This document shows, one piece after another, positions 33,688 through 41,887 of a DNA stretch of 64,000 nucleotides (positions within the stretch are counted from its first letter, which is position 1; every line of letters starts with the position of its first letter). Under the pieces are notes generated by a model, which was not told the origin of the DNA, did not search any database, and was given only the letters and a program-made list of their open reading frames with translations. Origin of the DNA: Helicobacter macacae MIT 99-5501 (GTDB lineage Bacteria > Campylobacterota > Campylobacteria > Campylobacterales > Helicobacteraceae); contig NZ_KI669455.1 in the NCBI RefSeq assembly GCF_000507845.1, positions 191,441 to 255,440 of the forward strand, in the 5' to 3' direction. A program made the translations under genes and the position numbers.

Positions 33688-33954
33688 ATGTCTGTGATTG
33701 TAGTTGTATGTATGTATGCTTTGCCAATCGTGGTAATCGGGTATTTTTTGTATATGGAAGTAGAAAAGATACGATACGGCGTGAGAAAGCAGATAAAAGA
33801 TATGCACTTCAAGGAGAGCTTGCACTCTTTGGGGAGTTTGCAGGGGGTTCATAGCGTTCAGGACACGCAGGGTGGTTTGAATAGCTTACAAGAGGGCAAT
33901 CATACGCACAATGCCTCCAAGCACCATATCAGCCACGCCCCAAAAAGCGCGTGA
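33688..33954 (+). CDS. Small single-span membrane protein
   Basis: I do not recognise this gene. From ATG 33688 (AAAGGAG upstream) it encodes 88 residues: an N-terminal membrane segment (VIVVVCMYALPIVVIGYFLYM), a charged stretch (EVEKIRYGVRKQIKDMHFKE), then a Ser/Gly/His/Gln-rich tail with several His (NHTHNASKHHISH). The His-rich tail could bind a metal, but nothing else supports that. It lies between dnaE and the PerR-like gene. Confidence 0.6.
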   Translation: MSVIVVVCMYALPIVVIGYFLYMEVEKIRYGVRKQIKDMHFKESLHSLGSLQGVHSVQDTQGGLNSLQEGNHTHNASKHHISHAPKSA

Positions 33955-34392
33955 TGATTTCTCTAGCCTAGAATCGTTTTTTGTGATAGATTCTAGGTTT
34001 GGATTCTAGGCTAGGTTTGCTTTTTTACTTTTTGCATTTTACTTCTTGGACTTTTTCTTTATTTTTTGATTTAATTTATTTGGATTCTTTGTTAGATTTC
34101 ATCAATGCGTTTGCATTATTTTCGCACGGACAGAATCACAAAAATATATTTTTAAGCGTTTGTGATATTTTGCGTGGCTTTATTTTCGTGTTTTTTAGAA
34201 TCCTAGAAAGCCAAAAATCCACTTGTAATAAATTTTTGTGTAATAAATACTTTGCGAGATTCTTACCAAAGGCATTTTGTGAGGGATTTTGTGGCTATGA
34301 AGTTTTGGAAGTTTTTGATTGTGTGAGGTTTTGCTTGTTTTTTAGCTTTTGTGCCAAAAGCGCGCAAATAAAGCGATTTTGGCACAAAGATT
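33955..34392. other. Intergenic region with inverted repeat next to the perR-like gene
   Basis: This is a T-rich gap. A 147-codon open frame on the plus strand is Phe/Cys/Leu-rich, runs antisense into the regulator gene and is not convincing. A perfect 12-base inverted repeat, TTTGTGCCAAAA (34348-34359) and TTTTGGCACAAA (34377-34388), ends 4 bases from the regulator's stop codon. It lacks a following T-run in the minus direction, so it could be a 3'-end stability hairpin rather than an intrinsic terminator. Confidence 0.55.
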
Positions 34393-34812
34393 TTATATCG
34401 CTTTTTTCTCTTTGCTGGCGCATTGCGGGCACACGCCGATAAATACCGCCGAAATATCAAACAAATCAAATCCTGTTTTTTCTTTGCACTCATTTGATAG
34501 TGCGTCTACATTGGCATAGACATCTTGGAGTTTGCCGCATTTTTCACAGCTTACGTGTATGTGTTTGTCGCAAGCGAGTTCATATTTTTGCTTTTGTGTG
34601 GGGGCTTTGATTTCGCGCAGTATATCCGCTTCATTGAGAGTGGCGACATTTTTATACACAGTGGCTAGAGAAATACAAGGATAGTTTTTTTTGATATTGT
34701 GATAAATGTCCTCTACACCGATATGTCCGTTTTTTTGTATCTCACGCAAAATAGCGATTCTCTGTGGAGTGGATTTGAGATTTTTAGCCTTTAGGCTTGC
34801 TTCAAATTCCAT
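34393..34812 (-). CDS. Fur-family regulator, probably PerR-like
   Basis: These metal-dependent repressors sense iron or peroxide. The winged helix includes LKSTPQRIAILREI and the recognition segment YPCISLATVYKNVATL. The metal region is HIHVSCEKCGKLQDV, and a C-terminal CPQC gives a structural Cys4 zinc site. The TPQR ... SLATVYKN pattern with a short hinge fits PerR better than Fur, but the family call is firmer than the subtype. ATG 34812 is chosen for its AAAGGA; the frame extends 11 codons further upstream. It is divergent from lpxB. Confidence 0.88.
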   Translation of the reverse strand: MEFEASLKAKNLKSTPQRIAILREIQKNGHIGVEDIYHNIKKNYPCISLATVYKNVATLNEADILREIKAPTQKQKYELACDKHIHVSCEKCGKLQDVYANVDALSNECKEKTGFDLFDISAVFIGVCPQCASKEKKAI

Positions 34813-34920
34813 TGTTTTTTCCTTTTGTATTGTAATAAGCCACATTATGTGGCTTGACTTAACCTAGTAATTTAGCATAATTAAATAAATATTTTTATTC
34901 ATTCGTATAAAAAATTAAGT

Positions 34921-34937
34921 AAATTGTTATACAATTT
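34921..34937. promoter_or_regulatory. Palindrome in the regulator-lpxB divergent promoter region
   Basis: AAATTGTTATACAATTT has 7-base inverted arms around a 3-base centre, in the 165-base gap between the Fur-family gene and lpxB. It contains -10-like TTATAC/TATACAAT and could be a promoter, an operator, or both. Autoregulation would be usual for a PerR-like protein. Confidence 0.4.
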
Positions 34938-34977
34938 AGGGATTTTTACTACCAAATCTCACATAAAAGCGAAGATT

Positions 34978-36504
34978 ATGAAACTCCTACTTAGCGCGTT
35001 AGAGCCAAGCTCCAATATCCACGCCCAAAAAGTCATAAAAGAAATCATAAGAAAAATAATAAAAGAAGCTATAAATTCTGTGCCAAAAGAGAAAAACACA
35101 CAAGATAAGCAACAAAAAACTTCGCAAAATTTTCTTCCAATAAATTTGCCCAAAATCCAAATCACAAAAATCCAAATCATAGGCATATTTGATAAAAATT
35201 TAGAGCAACAAATCTTGCAAGAATTATCACAAGAGTTCAAACAAGAACAAACCACGCAAAACCTAGAATCTATGCAAATTGCGAGCCCAAAAGACGCTAT
35301 CGCCAGTGATTTTATCAATGACTTTATATCAAATCATCTCATCTTTACTCCACTATTTTTCTCGCAAGATTTTTCCATAATGGGCTTTGTCGATGTGGCA
35401 AAAAAGCTACCATTCATACTAAAAGCGCAAAAAACTATGCTACACGCCGCAAAAGAAGCGGATAAAATCCTTTTTTTGGATTCTAGCTCATTTCACATAC
35501 CACTTGCCAAAAAAATAAAATCTAGCGGGATAAAAGCCCCGATTTATTATTATATATTGCCACAAGTGTGGGCTTGGAAGCCGTGGCGGACAAAAAAGCT
35601 AGAAGCCTTTTTTGATAAATTGCTAGCGATTTTGCCTTTTGAGCTAAGCTACTATTCGCTAGAAGCAAGGCAGGACAAAAAGATAGAATTTGTAGGACAC
35701 CCTTTGCTTGATGGGCTAGATTTCACTATCCTAGAAAGTAGGCAATCTAGGCAATCACAAGGTGCACAAGGCAAAAATTCCCAAACGCAAAATTTGCAAG
35801 ACAAAAGCCCACAAAATCAAAATCCACAAAAACCTACAAAGAATATTGCAAAGCATATTGTGTTTATGCCGGGCTCTAGGAGGGGTGAGATAGCGCGGAT
35901 TTTCCCTACATTTACAGAGGTGGCACATTCGCTAGAGCAAAAAAATATATGCACAAAAACCCTCGTTATCCCCACATTTTTTGCAAGCAAAAATCAAAAA
36001 GAGCTAGAATCTATATATGGAGATTTAAGCGGGTTTGAGCTAAGTTTTGATACGCAAAAATCCCTAAAAGAAGCGGATTTTGCTTTTATTTGCTCTGGCA
36101 CAGCCACACTAGAAGCAGCACTTTTAGGCACACCTTTTGTGCTGTGCTACAAGGCTGCTACTTTGGACTATCTCATTGCAAGGGTGTTTGTAGGCTTACG
36201 CTACATAGGGCTAGCAAATATTTTTTATAACGCTCTTTGTGGCGAGAGCGCAGGCAGAGGAGAATCAAAAATGCACGAGGAGCTAATACAGGGCGATATG
36301 AGTGTGGATAATCTTTTGAGTGCGTATAATAGAGAGCTAGAGAGAGCAAAAAATGGGCATTTTATCAAATGCGCTAAAGAGTTGTGGGAATATCTTAGTG
36401 CGCAAAATTCAAAGGATAAAAATCATAAAAATGATGACAAAATCCCACACAAAAAATATTATGGAAGTGCGCAAAATGTCGCAAATATGTTGCTAATGGA
36501 TTAA
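34978..36504 (+). CDS. lpxB: Lipid-A-disaccharide synthase with low-complexity insertions
   Basis: LpxB joins UDP-diacylglucosamine and lipid X to form the lipid A disaccharide at the inner membrane. Conserved parts are MKLLLSALEPSSNIHA, FSIMGFVDVAKKLPFI, LFLDSSSFHIPLAKKIK, YYILPQVWAWKPWR, EFVGHPLLDGL, VFMPGSRRGEIARIFP and ICSGTATLEAAL. At 508 residues it exceeds the usual ~360-380. One expansion lies between residues 22 and 110 (KEKNTQDKQQKTSQN; QEFKQEQTTQNLESMQ), another near 254-292 (SQGAQGKNSQTQNLQDKSPQ), and the C-terminus is also long. ATG 34978 is chosen because MKLLLSALEPS is the family start; its Shine-Dalgarno is weak. Confidence 0.93.
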   Translation: MKLLLSALEPSSNIHAQKVIKEIIRKIIKEAINSVPKEKNTQDKQQKTSQNFLPINLPKIQITKIQIIGIFDKNLEQQILQELSQEFKQEQTTQNLESMQIASPKDAIASDFINDFISNHLIFTPLFFSQDFSIMGFVDVAKKLPFILKAQKTMLHAAKEADKILFLDSSSFHIPLAKKIKSSGIKAPIYYYILPQVWAWKPWRTKKLEAFFDKLLAILPFELSYYSLEARQDKKIEFVGHPLLDGLDFTILESRQSRQSQGAQGKNSQTQNLQDKSPQNQNPQKPTKNIAKHIVFMPGSRRGEIARIFPTFTEVAHSLEQKNICTKTLVIPTFFASKNQKELESIYGDLSGFELSFDTQKSLKEADFAFICSGTATLEAALLGTPFVLCYKAATLDYLIARVFVGLRYIGLANIFYNALCGESAGRGESKMHEELIQGDMSVDNLLSAYNRELERAKNGHFIKCAKELWEYLSAQNSKDKNHKNDDKIPHKKYYGSAQNVANMLLMD

Positions 36505-36547
36505 CAGATTTTGGTATTATATGCGCTTATATTTTTAGGAGAATTTT

Positions 36548-37036
36548 ATGCAGCCAATCACACAATACGGACATCAAAAACTTTGCTCCGAGCTAAAAAA
36601 CCTCAAAGAAGTTGAGCGTCCAAATATCATCAAAGAAATCGATATTGCTCGTGCACACGGGGATTTGAAAGAAAATGCTGAATATCACGCTGCAAAGGAA
36701 AAGCAACTTTTTATTGACGCACGGATAAAGGATTTGAGCGAGATGCTAGCACAAGCCCAAGTCATCGACCCCTCCAAGCTACCACACGATAAAGTTAGCT
36801 TTGGTAGCACGGTTGAGATTTTGGATTTGGATAGTGAGAAAAAATCCACCTATACGATTGTGGGTAGCATAGAGAGCGATTCTTCGCGTGGACTTATCTC
36901 TTATGGTTCGCCTATCGCAAAAGCCTTGCTAGACAAAGAAGTGGGCGATGAAGTAAATATCACTTTGCCACGCGGAGAATGTGATTTTGAAATCCTAAGC
37001 ATTTCATACAAGCCAATTAACTTTGAGCAAGACTAA
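36548..37036 (+). CDS. greA: Transcription elongation factor GreA
   Basis: GreA enters the polymerase secondary channel and stimulates cleavage of backtracked RNA. The 162-residue protein has the N-terminal coiled coil with the acidic tip (IDIARAHGDLKENAEYHAAKE, where D and E at the tip promote cleavage) and the C-terminal FKBP-like domain (ISYGSPIAKALLDKEVGDEV). The start has TAGGAG. It is 43 bases after lpxB and 29 bases before dut. Confidence 0.97.
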   Translation: MQPITQYGHQKLCSELKNLKEVERPNIIKEIDIARAHGDLKENAEYHAAKEKQLFIDARIKDLSEMLAQAQVIDPSKLPHDKVSFGSTVEILDLDSEKKSTYTIVGSIESDSSRGLISYGSPIAKALLDKEVGDEVNITLPRGECDFEILSISYKPINFEQD

Positions 37037-37065
37037 AAATTCATAAAAAAATTTTGGAGAAGCAA

Positions 37066-37521
37066 ATGCAATCTAGCCCTACCTTGAAAGTGCAAAGACT
37101 TAGCCAAGAAGCGATTATCCCGCGCTATCATTCGCTTGAGGCTGCAGGATTTGATTTGCACTCTATTGATGAGGTATGCCTAAAGGCAGGGGAGCGTATA
37201 GCAGTTCGCACGGGGCTTGCCTTTGAGATAGAGAGTGGCTATGAAATCCAAGTGCGTCCTCGCTCTGGGCTAGCCATAAAAAACGCAATATCCGTGCTAA
37301 ATACCCCGGGCACGATAGATAGCGACTATCGTGGCGAAATAATGGTGATTTTGATAAATCTTGGCAAGGAGGATTTCACTATCCACAAAGGCGATAGAAT
37401 CGCCCAAGCAGTCGTTCAAAGAGTGTGGCAAGTGGATTTTGTCGAGGTAAGCGAGCTAGGTGGGAGCGAGCGTGGGACAAAGGGCTTTGGTAGCAGTGGT
37501 GGATTTGGTAGCAAAATCTAA
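37066..37521 (+). CDS. dut: dUTP pyrophosphatase
   Basis: Dut hydrolyses dUTP to dUMP, preventing uracil in DNA. The trimeric-family motifs appear in order: YHSLEAAGFDLHS, RPRSGLAIKNAI, NTPGTIDSDYRGE, KGDRIAQAVVQR and the C-terminal arm RGTKGFGSSGGFG. ATG 37066 is preferred over an upstream TTG at 37054 because GGAG lies eight bases before it and overlaps the TTG. The protein is 151 residues. Confidence 0.97.
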   Translation: MQSSPTLKVQRLSQEAIIPRYHSLEAAGFDLHSIDEVCLKAGERIAVRTGLAFEIESGYEIQVRPRSGLAIKNAISVLNTPGTIDSDYRGEIMVILINLGKEDFTIHKGDRIAQAVVQRVWQVDFVEVSELGGSERGTKGFGSSGGFGSKI

Positions 37522-37660
37522 GTAAACATAGGTGCAGATAAGCCCAAAAATGTAGCATAAGCCAAAATCCAATGCTTTAGTCAAAATCGCAAGTTAGCTT
37601 GCGTAGAGTTGCATAAAGCAAAGGATTTCAAGCAAAACCAAAAATGTAAGGAGTAAAGTT

Positions 37661-38488
37661 TTGAGCAAACTAAGCAAAGATTTGGAAACCATAAAGAGCG
37701 AGTTTCAAAACGATGAAAAACTACTAGAAAACGCCTTTAAACTAGAGAGGCTATTTAAAAAATACAAGTTTGTGCTACTTGGGATTGTCGCTGTGGTAGT
37801 GCTATGGATAGCCATAGTCGTAGCAAGCGACTATGTCGAGGAAAAAAATGCCAAAGAGATTAGCCAAATATATAATGAGCTGCTTGTATCTCCACAAAAC
37901 ACCGTGCTAAGAGAAAATCTAAAAAACAAAGCCCCCAAACTTTATGACGCATTTATCTATGCAAACCTCTCTAGTCAAAAAGAGGCGCGTATAGCCGAGC
38001 TAGAGGAGCTAAGCCAATCAAAAAATGAGCTTATCGCTCAAATCGCAAGCTATGAGCTAGCTTCGCTAAAAGAGGATTTGCAAGCACTTAGCACTATTGC
38101 CAAAAATCCCAAAAAACAAAACGACTCGCTAAAAGATTTTGCCAAAATCCAAGAAGCATATTTGCTACTAAAAAATAACGACATTGACAAAGCTCGCGAG
38201 GTGCTAAATGGTGTCTCTAGCGAGTCAAGCCTAGATTCTATTGCTAGGCAAATGGAGCATTATGGCATAGATAAACTCCCACTAGAATCCACCAAGCTAG
38301 AGTCTATAAAACTTCAAACACCCAAAGAATCCACAAAATCTAGCGAGGAAAATGCCCAAAAACCTAGCACACAGCAAAAATCTAACACAAACGAATCTAG
38401 CGCAAAAAGCATTGATTTGCAAGATTCTAGCTCAAAGATTGAGCCAAAGCCTAGCAGCCAAACAGACACAGAGGCTAAAGAGAAATAA
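37661..38488 (+). CDS. YfgM-like membrane-anchored TPR protein
   Basis: YfgM is an ancillary SecYEG subunit that helps hand proteins to periplasmic chaperones. The 275-residue protein has an N-terminal cytoplasmic helix, one membrane segment (YKFVLLGIVAVVVLWIAIVVA) and TPR-like helices (EARIAELEELSQSKNELIAQIASYELASL; KIQEAYLLLKNNDIDKAREVL). A long Ser/Thr/Lys/Gln-rich C-terminal tail of about 70 residues follows. It uses a TTG start at 37661 with AAGGAG. The BamB-like gene 14 bases downstream reproduces the yfgM-bamB pairing of gamma-proteobacteria, the main support for the name. Confidence 0.75.
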   Translation: MSKLSKDLETIKSEFQNDEKLLENAFKLERLFKKYKFVLLGIVAVVVLWIAIVVASDYVEEKNAKEISQIYNELLVSPQNTVLRENLKNKAPKLYDAFIYANLSSQKEARIAELEELSQSKNELIAQIASYELASLKEDLQALSTIAKNPKKQNDSLKDFAKIQEAYLLLKNNDIDKAREVLNGVSSESSLDSIARQMEHYGIDKLPLESTKLESIKLQTPKESTKSSEENAQKPSTQQKSNTNESSAKSIDLQDSSSKIEPKPSSQTDTEAKEK

Positions 38489-38502
38489 AATAGGGCAGAC
38501 TA

Positions 38503-39738
38503 ATGAATCAAAATAGGACTAAATTTATCGACATTGCGCGGATTTTCACGCTTGCATTTATTTCTTGCGTGGTGTTTTTAGGCTGTAGCTCAAAGAAATT
38601 TTATACACCTGCCAAAGTCGATGGAGAGATTATTTTTTCTCAATCACTCCCCACGCCCATAGCCCAAAACAATCGCTATGTAGCCACGCTAAAAGACGGC
38701 TCGCTCCTAACCCAAAGTGGATTTGTCCCCATAAATAAGCAAATAAAAGAGATTATCCCCAAAGATGCAAGATTTTTAAACGAGTCTGGAGGGTATTATA
38801 TTTTTGCAAAAGGGTGTGATGAGATGCTGCTAGTGAGGGCTAGCGTGATTGATGAGAGTGCGTTTGATAGCGGGACTTGCCCGATAAAAGAGGAAAACTC
38901 CGCTTGCACAAAAGAACAAATCAAGCTAAAAACTCAAGGCTGTGCTATCAGCGCAAGCCTAAAGGGAAATCTACTTGCTTTTGTAACTACCGATAACACA
39001 AGCCATATTATTTCTTTAGAATCTAGCACGGATTTTGCAAATGTGGATTTTGCAAAAGATGAAAGTGCTGACAAAGATTTTAAAAATAGTGGAGAAAATA
39101 GCGAGTCTTACAAATCCGTCTTTAGCCAAAAAGGTAGCGCAGTCCTAGCGGTAAATCAGCTTATAGCTGCGCCATTATTTTTGGACTCTGTGGTGGTTTT
39201 TCCAACTCTTGATGGGAGGATTTTGGTTGTGAGCTTGCAAAACTACGAAACACAGCGAAATATCATTGTATCAAGCGAGAAGTTTTTTAATAACATTATC
39301 TATTTGCAAGGCGATGATGTTCGCATATTTGCCGCCACACCAAAAAAGCTCATAAGCATTGTTTCTGGACAGCAGTTTAGCTACCAAGAGGACATAAAAG
39401 ACATAACCTTTGCAAATGGCTATTTATATGCACTTACCCTAGAGGGCAAAATCGCACAGCTTGACCACACGCTGCGAGAAGTAAATACTAGGAAATTTGA
39501 ATACGCTAGTTTGGAGGGAATGTCCGTAGCAAACAATGTGCTATACACTTATGAGAAAAATGGTAGCTTTATCATCGCGCTAGATTTGGAAAACTTCAGC
39601 CACAAAGTCTATCAAGCACAAGATACATTTGGCAAAATGATGAGTAACAAGCTTCATTTCTATACCAAAAATATTTTTTATTACAACAGATACTACTTTG
39701 ATTTTGCCAAAATTGCCGATTTTATAACATCTCAATAA
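38503..39738 (+). CDS. BamB-like beta-propeller lipoprotein
   Basis: This 411-residue lipoprotein has a lipobox CVVFLGC|SSKKFY near residue 28. Repeated short beta-strand blocks follow (NRYVATLKDGSLLTQSG, PLFLDSVVVFPTLDGRILVVSL, NGYLYALTLEGKIAQLD, NNVLYTYEKNGSFIIALDL), as in PQQ-type propellers such as BamB, the assembly-factor subunit of the outer membrane beta-barrel machine. Similarity is structural rather than strong in sequence; genomic position after a YfgM-like gene supports it. Two Cys pairs may form disulfides (CDEML ... TCPIKEENSACTKEQ ... GCAI). It begins 14 bases after the upstream gene. Confidence 0.72.
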   Translation: MNQNRTKFIDIARIFTLAFISCVVFLGCSSKKFYTPAKVDGEIIFSQSLPTPIAQNNRYVATLKDGSLLTQSGFVPINKQIKEIIPKDARFLNESGGYYIFAKGCDEMLLVRASVIDESAFDSGTCPIKEENSACTKEQIKLKTQGCAISASLKGNLLAFVTTDNTSHIISLESSTDFANVDFAKDESADKDFKNSGENSESYKSVFSQKGSAVLAVNQLIAAPLFLDSVVVFPTLDGRILVVSLQNYETQRNIIVSSEKFFNNIIYLQGDDVRIFAATPKKLISIVSGQQFSYQEDIKDITFANGYLYALTLEGKIAQLDHTLREVNTRKFEYASLEGMSVANNVLYTYEKNGSFIIALDLENFSHKVYQAQDTFGKMMSNKLHFYTKNIFYYNRYYFDFAKIADFITSQ

Positions 39739-39748
39739 AGGGGACACT

Positions 39749-40435
39749 ATGCTACTATGCGATATAGGCAACACGCATTTTCACTTTTGGAGCAATGGAA
39801 AAGTAACCCACCTGCTTCCCCGCTCACTGCACAGAAGAATGTTTAATGAAGAGATTTACTACATTAGCGTAAATCCAGAAAATGAAAAAATCCTTACTAA
39901 AACATTTAAAACCACTTATGATTTAGAATCTATTATTGATTTGCCTACGGAGTATATGGGGCTTGGTGTGGATAGAAAAGCTGCGTGTCTATGCGTGCGA
40001 GATGGCGTGATAATCGATGCGGGGACGGCTATTACCGTAGATGTGATGAGTGGTGGCAGACATCAAGGCGGCTATATTTTACCGGGGTTTAATGAAATGA
40101 TAGGCGCGTATGGACGCATATCTCCACTACTTGTAGGAGGGATAAACTTCACTTATGAGCCAAAAGAGCTACCACTAAATACCAAAGATAGTATCACTTA
40201 TGGAATGCTAAAAAGCATTATTTTGACTATCCAAAACACGATTGGCTCAAAAAAAGCATATTTTACAGGTGGCGATGGCAAGTATCTAGCGAAATTTTTT
40301 GCACAAGCGATTTATGATGAAACTATGGTATTTCGTGGTATGAGGATTTCTATTGAGAGGGCATTAGAAAAAAGGCGCAGAGCTCAAAGCGTGCAAGAGC
40401 TAGAAGAAGCCCCTATGGATTTGGATTGGGAGTAG
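39749..40435 (+). CDS. coaX: Type III pantothenate kinase
   Basis: CoaX phosphorylates pantothenate in the first step of coenzyme A synthesis. The 228-residue ASKHA-fold protein has LLCDIGNTHFHFW (phosphate-binding), EYMGLGVDRKAACLCV and VIIDAGTAITVDVM, with GGYILPGF and FTGGDGKYLAKFF later. The start has AAAGGGG. Coding continues without break into hisG 3 bases downstream. Confidence 0.95.
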   Translation: MLLCDIGNTHFHFWSNGKVTHLLPRSLHRRMFNEEIYYISVNPENEKILTKTFKTTYDLESIIDLPTEYMGLGVDRKAACLCVRDGVIIDAGTAITVDVMSGGRHQGGYILPGFNEMIGAYGRISPLLVGGINFTYEPKELPLNTKDSITYGMLKSIILTIQNTIGSKKAYFTGGDGKYLAKFFAQAIYDETMVFRGMRISIERALEKRRRAQSVQELEEAPMDLDWE

Positions 40436-40438
40436 GAT

Positions 40439-41053
40439 TTGCTAAATATTGCACTTCCAAAAGGGCGCATTGCTAAGGAAACTTTGCAGCTTTTTTCTCG
40501 CATTTTTGGAGAGGATTTTGGCTTTGATGATAGGAAGCTCATCTTGCAAAAAGGCGATTTTTGCTTTATGCTTGTGCGAAGTCAAGATGTCGCCACCTAT
40601 GTCTATCATCAAGCTGCCGATATAGGCGTGGTGGGGCTAGATGTGCTAGAGGAGCAGCCCTATAACATTATGCGCTTACTAAATCTAAACATAGGCAAAT
40701 GTCGCGTGGTGGTTGGCGCACACGCACACAAGCCTATTGATTACTCAAAGCCAAAGATTACTATCGCTACAAAAATGCCAAATATCACTGCAAAGTATTT
40801 TTCTCAAAAAGCCATACCTATTGATATGATAAAGCTATATGGCTCTATTGAGCTAGCTGCGCTTGTGGGGCTGTGTGATGGGATTGTAGATATTGTAGAG
40901 ACGGGTGAGACGATGAGGGCAAACAACCTCATAGAGAGTGAGAAAATCCTAGATTCTAGCGCGTATCTAATCGCAAATTTTAATAGCTTCTCGCTTAAAA
41001 AGCACGCGATTTTGGAGCTTTGCTCTAGGATAGAAGTCGCACTAGAGCATTAA
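40439..41053 (+). CDS. hisG: ATP phosphoribosyltransferase, short form
   Basis: HisG makes the first committed intermediate of histidine synthesis. The 204-residue protein is the short form (LNIALPKGRIAKETLQLF, DVATYVYHQAADIGVVGLDVL, CRVVVGA, ATKMPNITAKYF, GLCDGIVDIVETGETMRANNL). Short HisG needs the regulatory subunit HisZ, which is not in the window. It begins at TTG 40439, 3 bases after coaX, with GGGAG/AGGA upstream. Confidence 0.94.
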   Translation: MLNIALPKGRIAKETLQLFSRIFGEDFGFDDRKLILQKGDFCFMLVRSQDVATYVYHQAADIGVVGLDVLEEQPYNIMRLLNLNIGKCRVVVGAHAHKPIDYSKPKITIATKMPNITAKYFSQKAIPIDMIKLYGSIELAALVGLCDGIVDIVETGETMRANNLIESEKILDSSAYLIANFNSFSLKKHAILELCSRIEVALEH

Positions 41054-41089
41054 ATTTTTGGCAAAACGCAATACTAAAAAGGCAAGATT

Positions 41090-41827
41090 ATGATAAAACA
41101 CAATCAATACAAAAAGGTTTTTCTCATAGTGGCAATAGTGTCGCATATATGCGGATTTGTTGCCATCGCAGATGAGCTAAAGTGGGGCAAATGGCGATGG
41201 GAGGAGATGGGGTATGTGGATTGTGAGGTTCGCTTTGCTAGCAACACAAGCGAGTGTGGTGAGAGGGGCAAAACAAGAGAAATCATCATAGAGGCTAGAG
41301 ATATACCAACTGCCTATCAGCTTTATCTAAGACAATACGGCAAAACCCACCAAAAATCTGGCTATGCTTTGGAGCGCAATCTACCTACAAAAAGCCATAA
41401 TTATGTGGTTTCGTATGAAATGCCTTTAGATATAAGGTATGGCTACACTTACTCTTGGAGTGATGATAAAAGTAGCTTAAGCATTGATTTTTGGCTAGGA
41501 GTATGCAAATCAAATGAAAATACTTGCACCAAAGCGCGGCTTACTTTCATAGATATGAGCAAAGAGCACAGTGAGATAGCTAATAGCAGTGATGAAAGTG
41601 GCAAAAATGATGATGGAAGCAAAGATAAAAATCCCAAAAATCAAAACCTTGCGCAAGAATCCGCGCAAAAAATTCCCCAAGAATCAGCCAAAAAATCCAC
41701 ACAAGAATCTAAAGGCACTTCATTTAGCGGGCTAGATAGCAAAATCATCTCTTTTACGACAAAACAAAATACCAAAAACGCCAAACTCCCACAAAATAGA
41801 ATCAAAATCATCGCAACCGTTTGGTAG
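41090..41827 (+). CDS. Exported protein of unknown function
   Basis: I do not recognise this 245-residue protein. It has a signal peptide (KVFLIVAIVSHICGFVAIA), then a domain with conserved-looking Trp and Cys (WGKWRWEEMGYVDCEVRF, NTSECGERGK, WLGVCKSNENTCTKARLTF). The four cysteines could form two disulfides. A Ser/Lys/Gln-rich stretch (residues ~165-215) precedes the basic C-terminus. It ends the lpxB-to-hisG run and faces the convergent glycosyltransferase gene. Its role is unknown. Confidence 0.65.
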   Translation: MIKHNQYKKVFLIVAIVSHICGFVAIADELKWGKWRWEEMGYVDCEVRFASNTSECGERGKTREIIIEARDIPTAYQLYLRQYGKTHQKSGYALERNLPTKSHNYVVSYEMPLDIRYGYTYSWSDDKSSLSIDFWLGVCKSNENTCTKARLTFIDMSKEHSEIANSSDESGKNDDGSKDKNPKNQNLAQESAQKIPQESAKKSTQESKGTSFSGLDSKIISFTTKQNTKNAKLPQNRIKIIATVW

Positions 41828-41887
41828 CACCTTGCATTTAGGAAAATTCTCCACTTTATCAAACCATACATTTTTTAAAATAACATT

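Noticed and set aside
34348..34388. Intrinsic terminator for the Fur-family gene
   Set aside because: The stem is perfect but no T-run follows in the direction of transcription and the loop is 17 bases.
33999..34442. 147-codon Phe/Cys/Leu-rich frame on plus
   Set aside because: It runs antisense into the Fur-family gene, lacks a Shine-Dalgarno and has composition expected from T-rich DNA.
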